Positions 17,488-25,826 of a DNA stretch of 64,000 bases are shown here, one piece after another. Origin of the DNA: an uncultured Hungatella sp. (lineage in GTDB: Bacteria > Bacillota > Clostridia > Lachnospirales > Lachnospiraceae). The notes beneath the pieces are model-generated. The model searched no databases. It was not told the DNA's origin and saw nothing but the letters and a program-made list of their open reading frames with translations. The translations under genes and the position numbers were made by a program. The stretch is taken from the NCBI GenBank assembly GCA_949879795.1, contig CATLBR010000013.1, forward strand, positions 1-64,000, read 5' to 3'. Within the stretch, counting starts at the first letter, position 1. Each line of letters begins with the position of its first letter.

Positions 17488-19662
17488 ATGTACAAAAGTT
17501 TTTCAATGGAATTAGCAGGAAGGCCCCTGACTGTGGACATCGGCAGAGTAGCAAAGCAGGCCAACGGCGCAGCGTTTATGCACTATGGCGAAACCACCGT
17601 ATTGAGTACGGCAACATCGTCGAAGGAGCCCAGGGAGGGCATCGATTTCTTCCCGCTCAGTGTGGAGTATGAAGAGAAATTGTATGCGGTGGGAAAGATC
17701 CCCGGAGGTTTCAACAGGAGAGAGGGAAAAGCCAGCGAGAACGCGGTTCTCACAAGCCGTGTTATCGACCGTCCCATGCGTCCCCTGTTTCCCAAGGATT
17801 ACCGCAACGACGTGACTCTCAACAACATGGTTATGAGCGTGGATCCGGAGTGCCGCCCGGAGCTGGTGGCCATGCTGGGAGCCGCCATCGCCACCAGTAT
17901 TTCCGATATTCCCTTCGATGGTCCCTGTGCCATGACACAGGTAGGTCTCATCGACGGTGAACTGATTCTCAACCCGTCCCAGGAACAGTGGAAGAACGGT
18001 GATCTGAATCTGACGGTTGCCTCCACGAAAGAGAAAGTGATTATGATTGAGGCTGGCGCCAACGAGGTTCCGGAGGCCAGGATGATCGAGGCCATCTACA
18101 AGGCCCATGAGGTGAATCAGACCATCATCGCGTTTATCGAGAAAATTGTGGCTGAGGTTGGAAAAGAGAAGCACAGCTACACAAGCTGCGCCATCCCGGA
18201 GGAGATGTTTGCCGCCATCAGGGAGATCGTGCCCTCCCAGCAGATGGAGGAGGCGGTGTTCACCGATGACAAGCAGACCAGAGAGAAGAATATCAGTGAT
18301 ATCACGGAGAAGCTGGCGGAGGCGTTCGCGGACAAGGAGGAGTGGCTGGAAGTTCTCTCAGAGGCAGTTTACCAGTACCAGAAAAAGACAGTCAGGAAGA
18401 TGATCTTAAAGGATGGCAGACGTCCTGACGGCAGGGAGATGACACAGATCCGCCACCTCTCAGCCGAGGTAGATCTGATCCCCAGAGTTCATGGCTCTGC
18501 CATGTTCACCAGAGGACAGACACAGATCTGCAATGTATGTACTCTGGCGCCTTTGTCCGAGCAGCAGAAGCTGGACGGACTGGACGAGAACGAAGTGAGC
18601 AAGCGTTATATGCACCATTACAATTTCCCGTCCTACTCCGTAGGTGAGACCAAGCCTTCCAGAGGACCGGGAAGACGTGAGATCGGCCATGGCGCTCTGG
18701 CAGAGAGAGCCCTGCTTCCGGTGCTGCCCAGCGAGGCGGATTTCCCTTATGCCATCCGCACAGTGTCCGAGACATTTGAGTCCAACGGTTCTACATCCAT
18801 GGCATCTACCTGCGCGTCCTGTATGTCTTTGATGGCGGCAGGCGTGCCTATCAGAAAGATGGTGGCGGGCATCTCCTGCGGTTTGGTGACAGGCGACAGG
18901 GACGACGAGTTTGTCCTTCTCACTGATATCCAGGGTCTGGAGGATTTCTTCGGGGATATGGATTTCAAGGTGACGGGAACTACGGAAGGCATCACGGCCA
19001 TTCAGATGGATATCAAGATTCACGGCCTCACAAGGGAGATTGTGGAAGGGGCCATAGCCAGGTGCAGGGAGGCGAGACTGTTTATCATGGACACCTGCAT
19101 GAAACCTGCCATCTCCGAACCCAGAAAAGAAGTGAGCAAGTACGCTCCCAAGATTGAGCAGATCACCATCGATCCTCAGAAGATCGGAGATGTGGTAGGA
19201 AAGCAGGGCAAGGTGATCAACAAGATTATCGAGGAGACCGGCGTGAAGATTGACATTGAGGACGATGGCAGCGTATCTGTCTGCGGTACGGACAAGGATA
19301 TGATCGCCAAGGCTATCAAGATCATTGAGAGCATCGTGACCGATATTGAGCCGGGGCAGATTTACACAGGCAAGGTTGTGAGGATCATGAACTTCGGTGC
19401 CTTTGTGGAGCTGGCTCCCAACAAGGACGGAATGGTCCATATCTCCAAACTGTGCGAAAAGAGAGTTGAGAAGGTGGAGGATGTGGTGAACATCGGCGAC
19501 GAGGTGACGGTCAAGGTTATGGAGATCGACAAGATGGGCCGTGTGAACCTGAGCATGAGACCTGGAGATCTGTCAGGAAAAGGTGGCGCAAGCGGCAGAG
19601 AAGAGAGACGTGAGGACAGACGAGACGGCGGAAGACGGGAAGGAAGACGGGATAACAGATAG
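17488..19662 (+). CDS. pnp: Polyribonucleotide nucleotidyltransferase (PNPase)
   Basis: 724 residues, RBS AAAAGGAG. Two RNase PH-like domains (MELAGRPLTVDIGRVAKQAN; RDGRRPDGREMTQIRHLSAE region with FTRGQTQ and SFESNGSTSMASTCA-like catalytic loop), then KH (IGDVVGKQGKVINKIIEETG, about 570) and S1 (GKVVRIMNFGAFVELAPNKD, about 630). An Arg/Asp/Gly-rich C-terminal tail (about 690-724) may bind RNA. A phosphorolytic 3'-5' exoribonuclease of the degradosome. Last gene of the superoperon. Confidence 0.97.
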   Translation: MYKSFSMELAGRPLTVDIGRVAKQANGAAFMHYGETTVLSTATSSKEPREGIDFFPLSVEYEEKLYAVGKIPGGFNRREGKASENAVLTSRVIDRPMRPLFPKDYRNDVTLNNMVMSVDPECRPELVAMLGAAIATSISDIPFDGPCAMTQVGLIDGELILNPSQEQWKNGDLNLTVASTKEKVIMIEAGANEVPEARMIEAIYKAHEVNQTIIAFIEKIVAEVGKEKHSYTSCAIPEEMFAAIREIVPSQQMEEAVFTDDKQTREKNISDITEKLAEAFADKEEWLEVLSEAVYQYQKKTVRKMILKDGRRPDGREMTQIRHLSAEVDLIPRVHGSAMFTRGQTQICNVCTLAPLSEQQKLDGLDENEVSKRYMHHYNFPSYSVGETKPSRGPGRREIGHGALAERALLPVLPSEADFPYAIRTVSETFESNGSTSMASTCASCMSLMAAGVPIRKMVAGISCGLVTGDRDDEFVLLTDIQGLEDFFGDMDFKVTGTTEGITAIQMDIKIHGLTREIVEGAIARCREARLFIMDTCMKPAISEPRKEVSKYAPKIEQITIDPQKIGDVVGKQGKVINKIIEETGVKIDIEDDGSVSVCGTDKDMIAKAIKIIESIVTDIEPGQIYTGKVVRIMNFGAFVELAPNKDGMVHISKLCEKRVEKVEDVVNIGDEVTVKVMEIDKMGRVNLSMRPGDLSGKGGASGREERREDRRDGGRREGRRDNR

Positions 19663-19671
19663 AAACTAGGC

Positions 19672-19782
19672 CTCCATGCGCCTGTAGGCGGATGCACTAC
19701 CGCATGTGAAAGTCCGGTGGGCGCATTTGGCATCCCTGAATCAATGCCGCCTAATCGGCGGCGGGCTTTCGCAGTAAGGACA
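19672..19782 (+). repeat. Dispersed structured intergenic element, copy 2
   Basis: Best-formed copy. ATGCGCC pairs with GGGCGCAT as an outer stem enclosing CCGCATGTGAAAGTCCGG; then TTTGGCATCCCTGAATC and a hairpin GCCGCCTAATCGGCGGC. It sits just after the pnp stop and before a terminator. Confidence 0.8.
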
Positions 19783-19809
19783 GGCAAAAGTATACAGCAT
19801 AGAGGGTGG

Positions 19810-19865
19810 GAACCGGAACGAAGGGCAGTCAGGAAGGATTGTGGCAGAGTTCCGGTTCTTTTTTG
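19810..19865 (+). terminator. Rho-independent terminator after pnp
   Basis: GAACCGGAAC and GTTCCGGTTC (10 bp, perfect) enclose a 29-nt loop, followed by TTTTTT. It ends the superoperon; the next ribosome binding site (GGGAGG) begins only 15 nt later. Confidence 0.85.
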
Positions 19866-19891
19866 GAAAAATAAACGTGGGAGGAAAGCAG

Positions 19892-21544
19892 ATGAGGACA
19901 CTGTATTACAACGGCAATTTATATACGGGAGACCCGGAAAATCCGGCAGCGTCAGCTATGGCAGTGGAGGACGGGACAATCGTCTGGGCAGGGAATGACT
20001 CCGAGGGGAACGGACCATGGAAGGCTGAATCCCCGGGAGAGGGACAGGGGAGAAAAGTGGACTTGAAAGGAAGGTTTGTGACTCCCGGTTTTATCGACTC
20101 TCACATGCATGTGGTGGAGTACGGAAAACTTCTCCGGGAGGTGCCTTTGGCGGATTACACCTGCTCTCTGGAACAGGTGTGCGGAAGGGTCAAAAGATTT
20201 ATTGATGAAAATCAAGTTCCGAAGGGGACGTGGGTCTGCGGAAGAGGATGGAATCAGGACTATTTTCAGGGTGAGAAGCGGTTTGTCAACTGCCATGACC
20301 TGGATAAGGTTTCCAGAGATCACCCCATATTCCTGGCCAGAGCCTGCGGCCATGTGGTGTCGGTAAATTCAAAAGCTATGGAATTGGCGGGTATTACCAG
20401 GGATACCCAGCAGCCTGCTGACGGATGCTTTCAGGTGGACGGCAGGGGAGAACCGCTGGGAATCTTCGAGGAAAACGCGATCTCCATGGTGAAGGATGTG
20501 ATTCCTGCTCCCACGGAGGCCATGGTGAAGGAGTATATTGTGGAGGCAGCCAGGACCCTCAACAGCTTCGGCATCACATCTGTCCACACCGATGATTTTC
20601 TGTCCCTGACAGGGGTGGACTATGAGATGGTGCTCAAGGCCTACAAGGAGCTGGAGGAGGAAGGGAAGCTGACCATCAAGATTTATGAACAGTCACAGTT
20701 GGAGGATCTGACGTGTCTGAAAGAGTTTGTCGAGAAGGGATACCACACAGGAGTGGGCAGCGATTACGTGAAAATCGGTCCCTTGAAAATCATCGGGGAC
20801 GGTTCTCTGGGGGCCAGGACGGCATATTTGTCACAGCCCTATGAGGACAAGAGGGATACGAGAGGCATTGCCATTTACACCCAGGAACAGCTGGACAGCA
20901 TGATCCTCTATGCCCACAGCCACGGTATGCAGGTGGCTGTCCACGCCATCGGCGACGGTGTCATGGAGAGAGTGGTTCTGGCATATGAAAAGGCCCTGAA
21001 GGAATTTCCCAGAGAGAATCACCGCCACGGGATCGTCCACTGTCAGATCACCACAAAGGCGCTGCTGGAGAAGATAAAGGAGATGTCTCTCCACGCTTAT
21101 ATCCAGAGCATTTTCCTGGACTATGACAGCAAGATTGTGGAGAGCAGGGTAGGAACGGAGAGAGCAGGGGAAACTTACCAGTTTAAGACTCTTTTTCACA
21201 TGGGCAGCGCCTCCAACGGTTCCGACAGCCCGGTGGAGACTCCAAATGTTATGAAAGGCATACAGTGTGCAGTCACCAGGGCATCTCTGGACGGAGTCAA
21301 GACATTTCTTCCGGAGCAGGCCCTGAGTGTGGAGGAAGCGCTGGCAAGCTACACGACCATGGGGGCCAGAGCGGCTTTCGAGGAAGACAAAAAAGGGATG
21401 CTGAAGGCAGGAATGGCGGCAGACTTTACAGTGTTGAGCAGGGATTTGACACAGACACCGCCTGCGCGGCTGGGGCAGGTGCTTGTGGAGCAGACATATG
21501 TAGACGGTGTCTGTGTCTATGAGAGGCAGGAACCGGCGTTTTGA
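19892..21544 (+). CDS. Amidohydrolase, YtcJ-like (Amidohydro_3)
   Basis: 550 residues. Start at ATG of MRTLYYNGNLYTGDPENPAA, preceded by GGGAGGAAA. Amidohydrolase-3 hallmarks: GRFVTPGFIDSHMHVVEYGK with the metal-binding HxH, GRGWNQDYFQGEKRFVN, VKIIGDGSLGARTAYLS-like, HSHGMQVAVHAIGDGVMERV, NGSDSPVETPNVMKGIQCAV. Members are metal-dependent deacylases or deaminases of N-substituted substrates; the true substrate is unknown. Probably a monocistron or transcribed by readthrough from pnp. Confidence 0.85.
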   Translation: MRTLYYNGNLYTGDPENPAASAMAVEDGTIVWAGNDSEGNGPWKAESPGEGQGRKVDLKGRFVTPGFIDSHMHVVEYGKLLREVPLADYTCSLEQVCGRVKRFIDENQVPKGTWVCGRGWNQDYFQGEKRFVNCHDLDKVSRDHPIFLARACGHVVSVNSKAMELAGITRDTQQPADGCFQVDGRGEPLGIFEENAISMVKDVIPAPTEAMVKEYIVEAARTLNSFGITSVHTDDFLSLTGVDYEMVLKAYKELEEEGKLTIKIYEQSQLEDLTCLKEFVEKGYHTGVGSDYVKIGPLKIIGDGSLGARTAYLSQPYEDKRDTRGIAIYTQEQLDSMILYAHSHGMQVAVHAIGDGVMERVVLAYEKALKEFPRENHRHGIVHCQITTKALLEKIKEMSLHAYIQSIFLDYDSKIVESRVGTERAGETYQFKTLFHMGSASNGSDSPVETPNVMKGIQCAVTRASLDGVKTFLPEQALSVEEALASYTTMGARAAFEEDKKGMLKAGMAADFTVLSRDLTQTPPARLGQVLVEQTYVDGVCVYERQEPAF

Positions 21545-21599
21545 TCCGGTGAGAAGGCCGTTTATACAAGGCGGAGCGTCCTGCGACAGGCCAGATCTG

Positions 21600-22094
21600 T
21601 CAGTTGTCGGAACAGAACACGATGACCCTTGTGGGAGTGGTCTGGGCGGGGATGCTTCGGGTGTTGGTGGTGTATAGAACCAGCATGTACTGATTGCCCG
21701 GCACTCCCAGGTAATACTGGCCGTTGGGGAGCTGAAGCGTGGTGCTTTGTGAAAGATTGAGAATCAGAGAGTTTTCGCTGTTTTTCAAATCCTGGTCGAA
21801 GTAATCCAGCATGGCGAACTCTTTGCATGTGCGTACTACCACGGCCACGGCCCGATACTGGGGCGGATAGATGAGAGGCGCGGGGGCGGTGGTGTCGTAG
21901 AATGCTATGACAGAGTCGCCCCGGCGGACGGGTCTCTGATCCAGTACATAGGTGGAGGCATCCACCAGTATCTGATAGGTCTCCTGGTAGGCGGTCTGCA
22001 CATAGAGTAGCAGAGTACAATAGTAGGAGCGGTTTCCGCTCTGCAGCGGGGCTACGGAAGTGACGACTCCTTCGATAGGGGAATAATGATTCAT
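21600..22094 (-). CDS. Conserved hypothetical protein
   Basis: 164 residues. Start at ATG of MNHYSPIEGVVTSVAPLQSG, preceded by AGGAGCC on the minus strand; the longer frame is dismissed. No transmembrane segment or signal peptide. Alternating beta-type hydrophobic patterns (CTLLLYVQTAYQETYQILVD, GDSVIAFYDTTAPAPLIYPP, YRAVAVVV) suggest a small beta-barrel, possibly OB-fold; that is inference. I do not recognise a named family. It faces away from the RtcB gene pair, sharing the 530-bp intergenic region with it. Confidence 0.65.
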   Translation of the reverse strand: MNHYSPIEGVVTSVAPLQSGNRSYYCTLLLYVQTAYQETYQILVDASTYVLDQRPVRRGDSVIAFYDTTAPAPLIYPPQYRAVAVVVRTCKEFAMLDYFDQDLKNSENSLILNLSQSTTLQLPNGQYYLGVPGNQYMLVLYTTNTRSIPAQTTPTRVIVFCSDN

Positions 22095-22254
22095 TGAAGG
22101 CTCCTGATATGGATGTTTTTCTATATCATATGCGGCGGATGGGAGGTCATGCCATTTTCTTTTTTGCGGGAGATAAAGTGAGAGACTTTTTGGGACCAAT
22201 AGAAAATAAGTAACTCTGTAAGGATGATGTAAGAGTTCTGTAAAGGAAATGTTC

Positions 22255-22519
22255 TTTACCAGCAAATGGATGTGTGGTATGATTGCCGATAGAAACCAGA
22301 GGATTCCCCTTACGTGTAAATAAGTGGCCCGTTGGGTTCACAGCCAGCGGCGTTTTTCTGGCCGGCCGACAGCATATTGAGATCATGTTGCGCGGTCGGC
22401 TTATGAGAAATTCCCATTTGACATCCTGCCCTGCAGTGGCAGGAGAGCAGCCTTTTTGTGGATGCGGAAAGTACTGAGCCGATGATTCCGGTGAACATAC
22501 CGGGGTATCGGCTTTTTTT
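22255..22519 (+). promoter_or_regulatory. Promoter, long structured leader and terminator before the rtcB operon
   Basis: TTTACC (22255-22260), 17-nt spacer, TATGAT (22278-22283). A leader of about 190 nt then carries several stems: GCCGAC/GTCGGC (about 22365-22402), CCTGCC/GGCAGG (about 22424-22443), and finally a strong terminator AGCCGAT..ATCGGCT plus T7 at 22477-22519. The genes start only about 105 nt later, so this is an attenuator architecture. No known class fits: no T-box AGGGTGG, no THI box, no cobalamin box. Confidence 0.6.
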
Positions 22520-22625
22520 GCGTACATCTGTACCCGAAGGAAGATTGTCAGCAAAGCTGATGGGTACACGGCGCACGGGACAAGGGAGAAAAGTCTCACT
22601 GTTTGATGAAATAAGGAGAATTGAC

Positions 22626-22817
22626 GTGGCACATTACAGGGAAACCGTATGTATGTATTATGTGGCGGCAGGACAGTGTAAGAAGGGGAGGGAGGCTTCC
22701 CATGGGCGCTACTGCCAGAAGTGCGATAAGTATATGCCGAGAGCCAGAGTCCGGCATATCAATCAGAAAAAGAAAGGATTAGAAAGAATCCGGGAGAGGG
22801 AGATGAGACAGGAATGA
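22626..22817 (+). CDS. Small Cys-rich protein coupled to RtcB
   Basis: 63 residues from GTG, 7 nt after AAGGAGAA; a longer frame crosses the terminator and is unlikely. Four Cys in the pattern C-x8-C ... C-x2-C (CMYYVAAGQCKKGRE, YCQKCDKYMPRARVRHI) suggest a small zinc-binding knuckle. The Arg/Lys-rich C-terminus suggests RNA binding. The stop overlaps the rtcB start by 4 nt (ATGA), so the two are made together. Function unknown; partner or adaptor of RtcB is an inference. Confidence 0.75.
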   Translation: MAHYRETVCMYYVAAGQCKKGREASHGRYCQKCDKYMPRARVRHINQKKKGLERIREREMRQE

Positions 22818-24028
22818 AGATAGTGGAGGGAATTTACAATACTGCCAAGGTCTACACCGATGTGGTGGAGGACAGCGCTCTGGTCCAGATCAAGGCTTTG
22901 TGTGACCAGGAGTTCGCGAAAGGTTCCAGGATCCGGATCATGCCTGATGTTCACACCGGGGCGGGATGCACCATCGGCACCACCATGACCATCAAAGATG
23001 CGGTGGTGCCCAATCTGGTGGGGGTTGATATCGGATGCGGCATGGAGACTGTAAAGCTGAAAAACAGACATGTGGAACTGGGGAAGCTGGACAAACTGAT
23101 CTATGAGAAGATCCCGTCAGGCTTTGATATCCGTGAGAAGGAACACCGTTTAAACGATGAGATCGATTTAAAAGAACTTCGGTGCCTGAGACCGGGACTG
23201 ATCAATCTGGACCGGGCCGTAAGGTCTCTGGGCACATTGGGAGGGGGCAATCACTTTATTGAGGTGGACAAAGATGAGCGGGGGGCACTGTATCTGGTCA
23301 TTCACTCAGGTTCCCGCCATCTGGGCGTGGAGGTGGCTGGGTATTACCAGGAGCAGGCGTGGAAGTCTTTAAGCGGAGCCTCCAGGAAGGATATCCGGAA
23401 ATTGATCGATGATTACAAGAAGCGGGGAAAGGAGAAGGAGGTCGAGGCGGTGGTGGCTGAGATGAAGGCCCGGGAACGGACAGACGTTCCCAGGACACTG
23501 GCCTTCTGTCAGGGAGAGCTGATGGAGGACTACATTCATGACATGAAGATTGTCCAGCGGTTCGCTATGCTGAACCGGAAGGCCATGATGGATGAGTTGG
23601 TCCGGGGCATGAAGCTGAAAGTGGAGGAGGAGTTCACTACCATCCACAATTATATTGACACCGACACCATGATTCTGCGAAAGGGGGCGGTTTCCGCCAG
23701 GGCAGGTGAGAAACTGCTGATTCCTATCAACATGAGGGACGGCTCCCTAATCTGCATGGGAAAGGGGAATGAAGACTGGAATTACTCTGCTCCCCACGGA
23801 GCGGGGCGGCTTATGTCCAGGAGAAAGGCCCGGGAGTCCTACACGGTCTCACAGTTTAAGAAGGAGATGGCAGGCATCTTCACCACCTCGGTCAACGCCC
23901 AGACCCTGGACGAGTGTCCCATGGCCTACAAGGGCATGGAGGATATTGTGGAGAATATCGGGGAGACAGCTGAGATCGAGAAGGTGATCAAGCCTGTCTA
24001 TAGTTTTAAAGCGGGGGAGGAGGATTGA
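22814..24028 (+). CDS. rtcB: RtcB-family RNA ligase
   Basis: 404 residues, shorter than the E. coli-type (about 408) or archaeal (about 480) enzyme but with all core motifs: IMPDVHTGAGCTIGTTM and VGVDIGCGM (metal-binding Asp and Cys), LGTLGGGNHFIEVDKDE, VIHSGSRHLGVEV, and SAPHGAGRLMSRRKA near 330 (His region used for guanylylation). RtcB joins 2',3'-cyclic phosphate or 3'-phosphate RNA ends to 5'-OH ends using GTP and Mn2+. The bacterial role is usually RNA repair. Operon with the upstream Cys-rich mini-protein. Confidence 0.93.
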   Translation: MKIVEGIYNTAKVYTDVVEDSALVQIKALCDQEFAKGSRIRIMPDVHTGAGCTIGTTMTIKDAVVPNLVGVDIGCGMETVKLKNRHVELGKLDKLIYEKIPSGFDIREKEHRLNDEIDLKELRCLRPGLINLDRAVRSLGTLGGGNHFIEVDKDERGALYLVIHSGSRHLGVEVAGYYQEQAWKSLSGASRKDIRKLIDDYKKRGKEKEVEAVVAEMKARERTDVPRTLAFCQGELMEDYIHDMKIVQRFAMLNRKAMMDELVRGMKLKVEEEFTTIHNYIDTDTMILRKGAVSARAGEKLLIPINMRDGSLICMGKGNEDWNYSAPHGAGRLMSRRKARESYTVSQFKKEMAGIFTTSVNAQTLDECPMAYKGMEDIVENIGETAEIEKVIKPVYSFKAGEED

Positions 24029-24052
24029 AAGAAAAAGAGCAGCGAAAAAAGG

Positions 24053-24334
24053 TTGTATTTTATAAATAATGTGTTAAAATAAATGTAGAAGTGGAGATAT
24101 TTCACCATACCTGCCGTCACCGTGAAACACGGACAGAGCGGAAAAGAGAAAGGAGTGAACACAGAGTGGAAGGTCGAAGTCATAAGATGAAGGCAGAATC
24201 GACATATCATGAACGCATGGTAGTGGGGACAGTTTCTGCGGGTCAGCCGCCATTCTGTTGTCGCTGCCTTTTGTAATCTCAGGAGCCGCGTTTATGATAG
24301 CCATTTTGCTTCAAGAAAGCAGATGGCTTTTTTT
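24053..24334 (+). promoter_or_regulatory. Promoter, structured leader and terminator upstream of mgtE
   Basis: TTGTAT (24053-24058), 16-nt spacer, TAAAAT (24075-24080). The leader has hairpins CCGTG/CACGG and TATCATG/CATGGTA (loop AACG), an enclosing helix AAGGCAG/CTGCCTT (24189-24195 with 24265-24271) extended by CGACA/TGTTG, two GGACAG motifs, and a terminator at 24299-24334 (AGCCATtttGCTT, AAAGCaGATGGCT, then T7). mgtE starts 134 nt later. This is the position of an M-box riboswitch, but the M-box core blocks are not found. Confidence 0.6.
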
Positions 24335-24467
24335 GCGTTGCTCTGCATGTCAGACAGCCGCCGGGGGCGGTTTTCTGGCTCTGCCTTCATGGACCTTGAA
24401 TTCGGTTTCTGTACACAAAAAAGAAGGATGTGCAACCTTAAGAACAGAGAAGGAGGAAAAGGAAACC

Positions 24468-25817
24468 ATGAGAGAGTACAGACTTGAAGAGATGATGAAA
24501 CTTGTGGACGCCAGAGATTTCCGGGCTTTGAAGGAGATGCTGATCCGGCTCCCGGAGGCGGATATCGCGGATTTCATGGAAGAGCTGAACCGGGAGAAGA
24601 CGGTGGTAGTCTTCCGCATGCTCCCCAAAGAGCTGGCCACGGAAGTATTCGCGTTCCTTCCTGTGGAGAAGCAGCAGGAGATCATAGATCATATTACCGA
24701 CGCCGAGCTGCAGACAGTTATCGAGGAACTGTTTGTGGACGACGCGGTGGATATGCTTGAAGAGCTTCCCGCCAATGTGGTAAAGAGAGTGCTGAAAAAC
24801 GCCGAGCCCTCCACCAGGAAACTGATCAATCTGTTTTTGCAGTATCCGGAGAACAGCGCAGGCAGTATCATGACTGCCGAGTGTATGGCTCTGAAAAAGA
24901 AAATGACCGTCAAGGAGGCATTTGCCTACATACGCAGGCACGGGGTGGATAAGGAGACCATCTACACCTGCTACGTTACTGACGATAAACGGACGCTGGA
25001 GGGCGTGGTGACGGTGAAGGATCTGCTGATGAATCCCTACGAGACACGTCTGGCAGAGATTATGGATCCGTATGTCATCAAGGCGGTGACCACGGAAGAT
25101 CAGGAGGCTGTGGCGGAGAAATTCACCAGATACGATCTGCTGAGCCTCCCTGTGGTGGACGGGGAGGATCGGCTGGTGGGAATCGTCACCATAGATGACA
25201 TTGTGGATGTGATGGAGCAGGAGGCAACAGAGGATTTTGAGAAGATGGCTGCCATGGTTCCCAGCGAGAAACCTTATCTGAAGACCAGCGTTTTTATGCT
25301 GGCGAAAAACCGGATCATGTGGCTTCTGATTCTCATGGTCAGCAGCATTATCACGGGGGGCATTCTGGCGAAATACGAGAACGCCTTTGCCGTTCTTCCT
25401 CTGCTGGTGACTTTCATTCCCATGCTCACCGACACAGGGGGCAACGCAGGCAGCCAGAGCAGCACCCTGATCATCCGGGGCATGGCTGTGGGGGAGATTG
25501 AGCCGTCGGATATCTTCAAAGTTCTGTGGAAGGAACTGCAGGTGGGCATGGTAGTGGGATTGATCCTGGGGGCGGTCAACTATGTCCAGCTGATCCTTCG
25601 CTTCCCGGGCAATGAACAGATATGCCTCACTGTGGTGCTGAGCCTGTTCGCCACGGTGATCCTGGCCAAGACCGTGGGGAGTGTCCTCCCCATGGCGGCC
25701 AGGATGCTGAAGCTGGACCCTGCCATCATGGCGGCTCCGCTGATCACCACCATCGTGGACGCTTTCAGCCTGGTGATCTATTTTCAGATCGCCTGCAGGA
25801 TGCTGAAGCTGGCCTGA
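24468..25817 (+). CDS. mgtE: Magnesium transporter MgtE
   Basis: 449 residues. Start at ATG of MREYRLEEMMKLVDARDFRA with AGGAGG upstream. Cytosolic N domain of helical repeats (1-130), two CBS domains (about 130-255, ending VGIVTIDDIVDVMEQEATED), then a connecting helix and five membrane segments. The conserved pore motif region PMLTDTGGNAGSQSSTLIIR is intact. MgtE is a Mg2+-gated channel-type importer of the plasma membrane, closed by Mg2+ binding to the cytosolic domains. The leader upstream predicts regulation at transcription termination. Confidence 0.95.
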   Translation: MREYRLEEMMKLVDARDFRALKEMLIRLPEADIADFMEELNREKTVVVFRMLPKELATEVFAFLPVEKQQEIIDHITDAELQTVIEELFVDDAVDMLEELPANVVKRVLKNAEPSTRKLINLFLQYPENSAGSIMTAECMALKKKMTVKEAFAYIRRHGVDKETIYTCYVTDDKRTLEGVVTVKDLLMNPYETRLAEIMDPYVIKAVTTEDQEAVAEKFTRYDLLSLPVVDGEDRLVGIVTIDDIVDVMEQEATEDFEKMAAMVPSEKPYLKTSVFMLAKNRIMWLLILMVSSIITGGILAKYENAFAVLPLLVTFIPMLTDTGGNAGSQSSTLIIRGMAVGEIEPSDIFKVLWKELQVGMVVGLILGAVNYVQLILRFPGNEQICLTVVLSLFATVILAKTVGSVLPMAARMLKLDPAIMAAPLITTIVDAFSLVIYFQIACRMLKLA

Positions 25818-25826
25818 GAGGACGAA

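Noticed and set aside
24053-24334. M-box (ykoK) riboswitch before mgtE
   Set aside because: Position fits, but the conserved AGGTGAGGCTCC and GCTGCTGCCC-type blocks are missing; left as unclassified leader.
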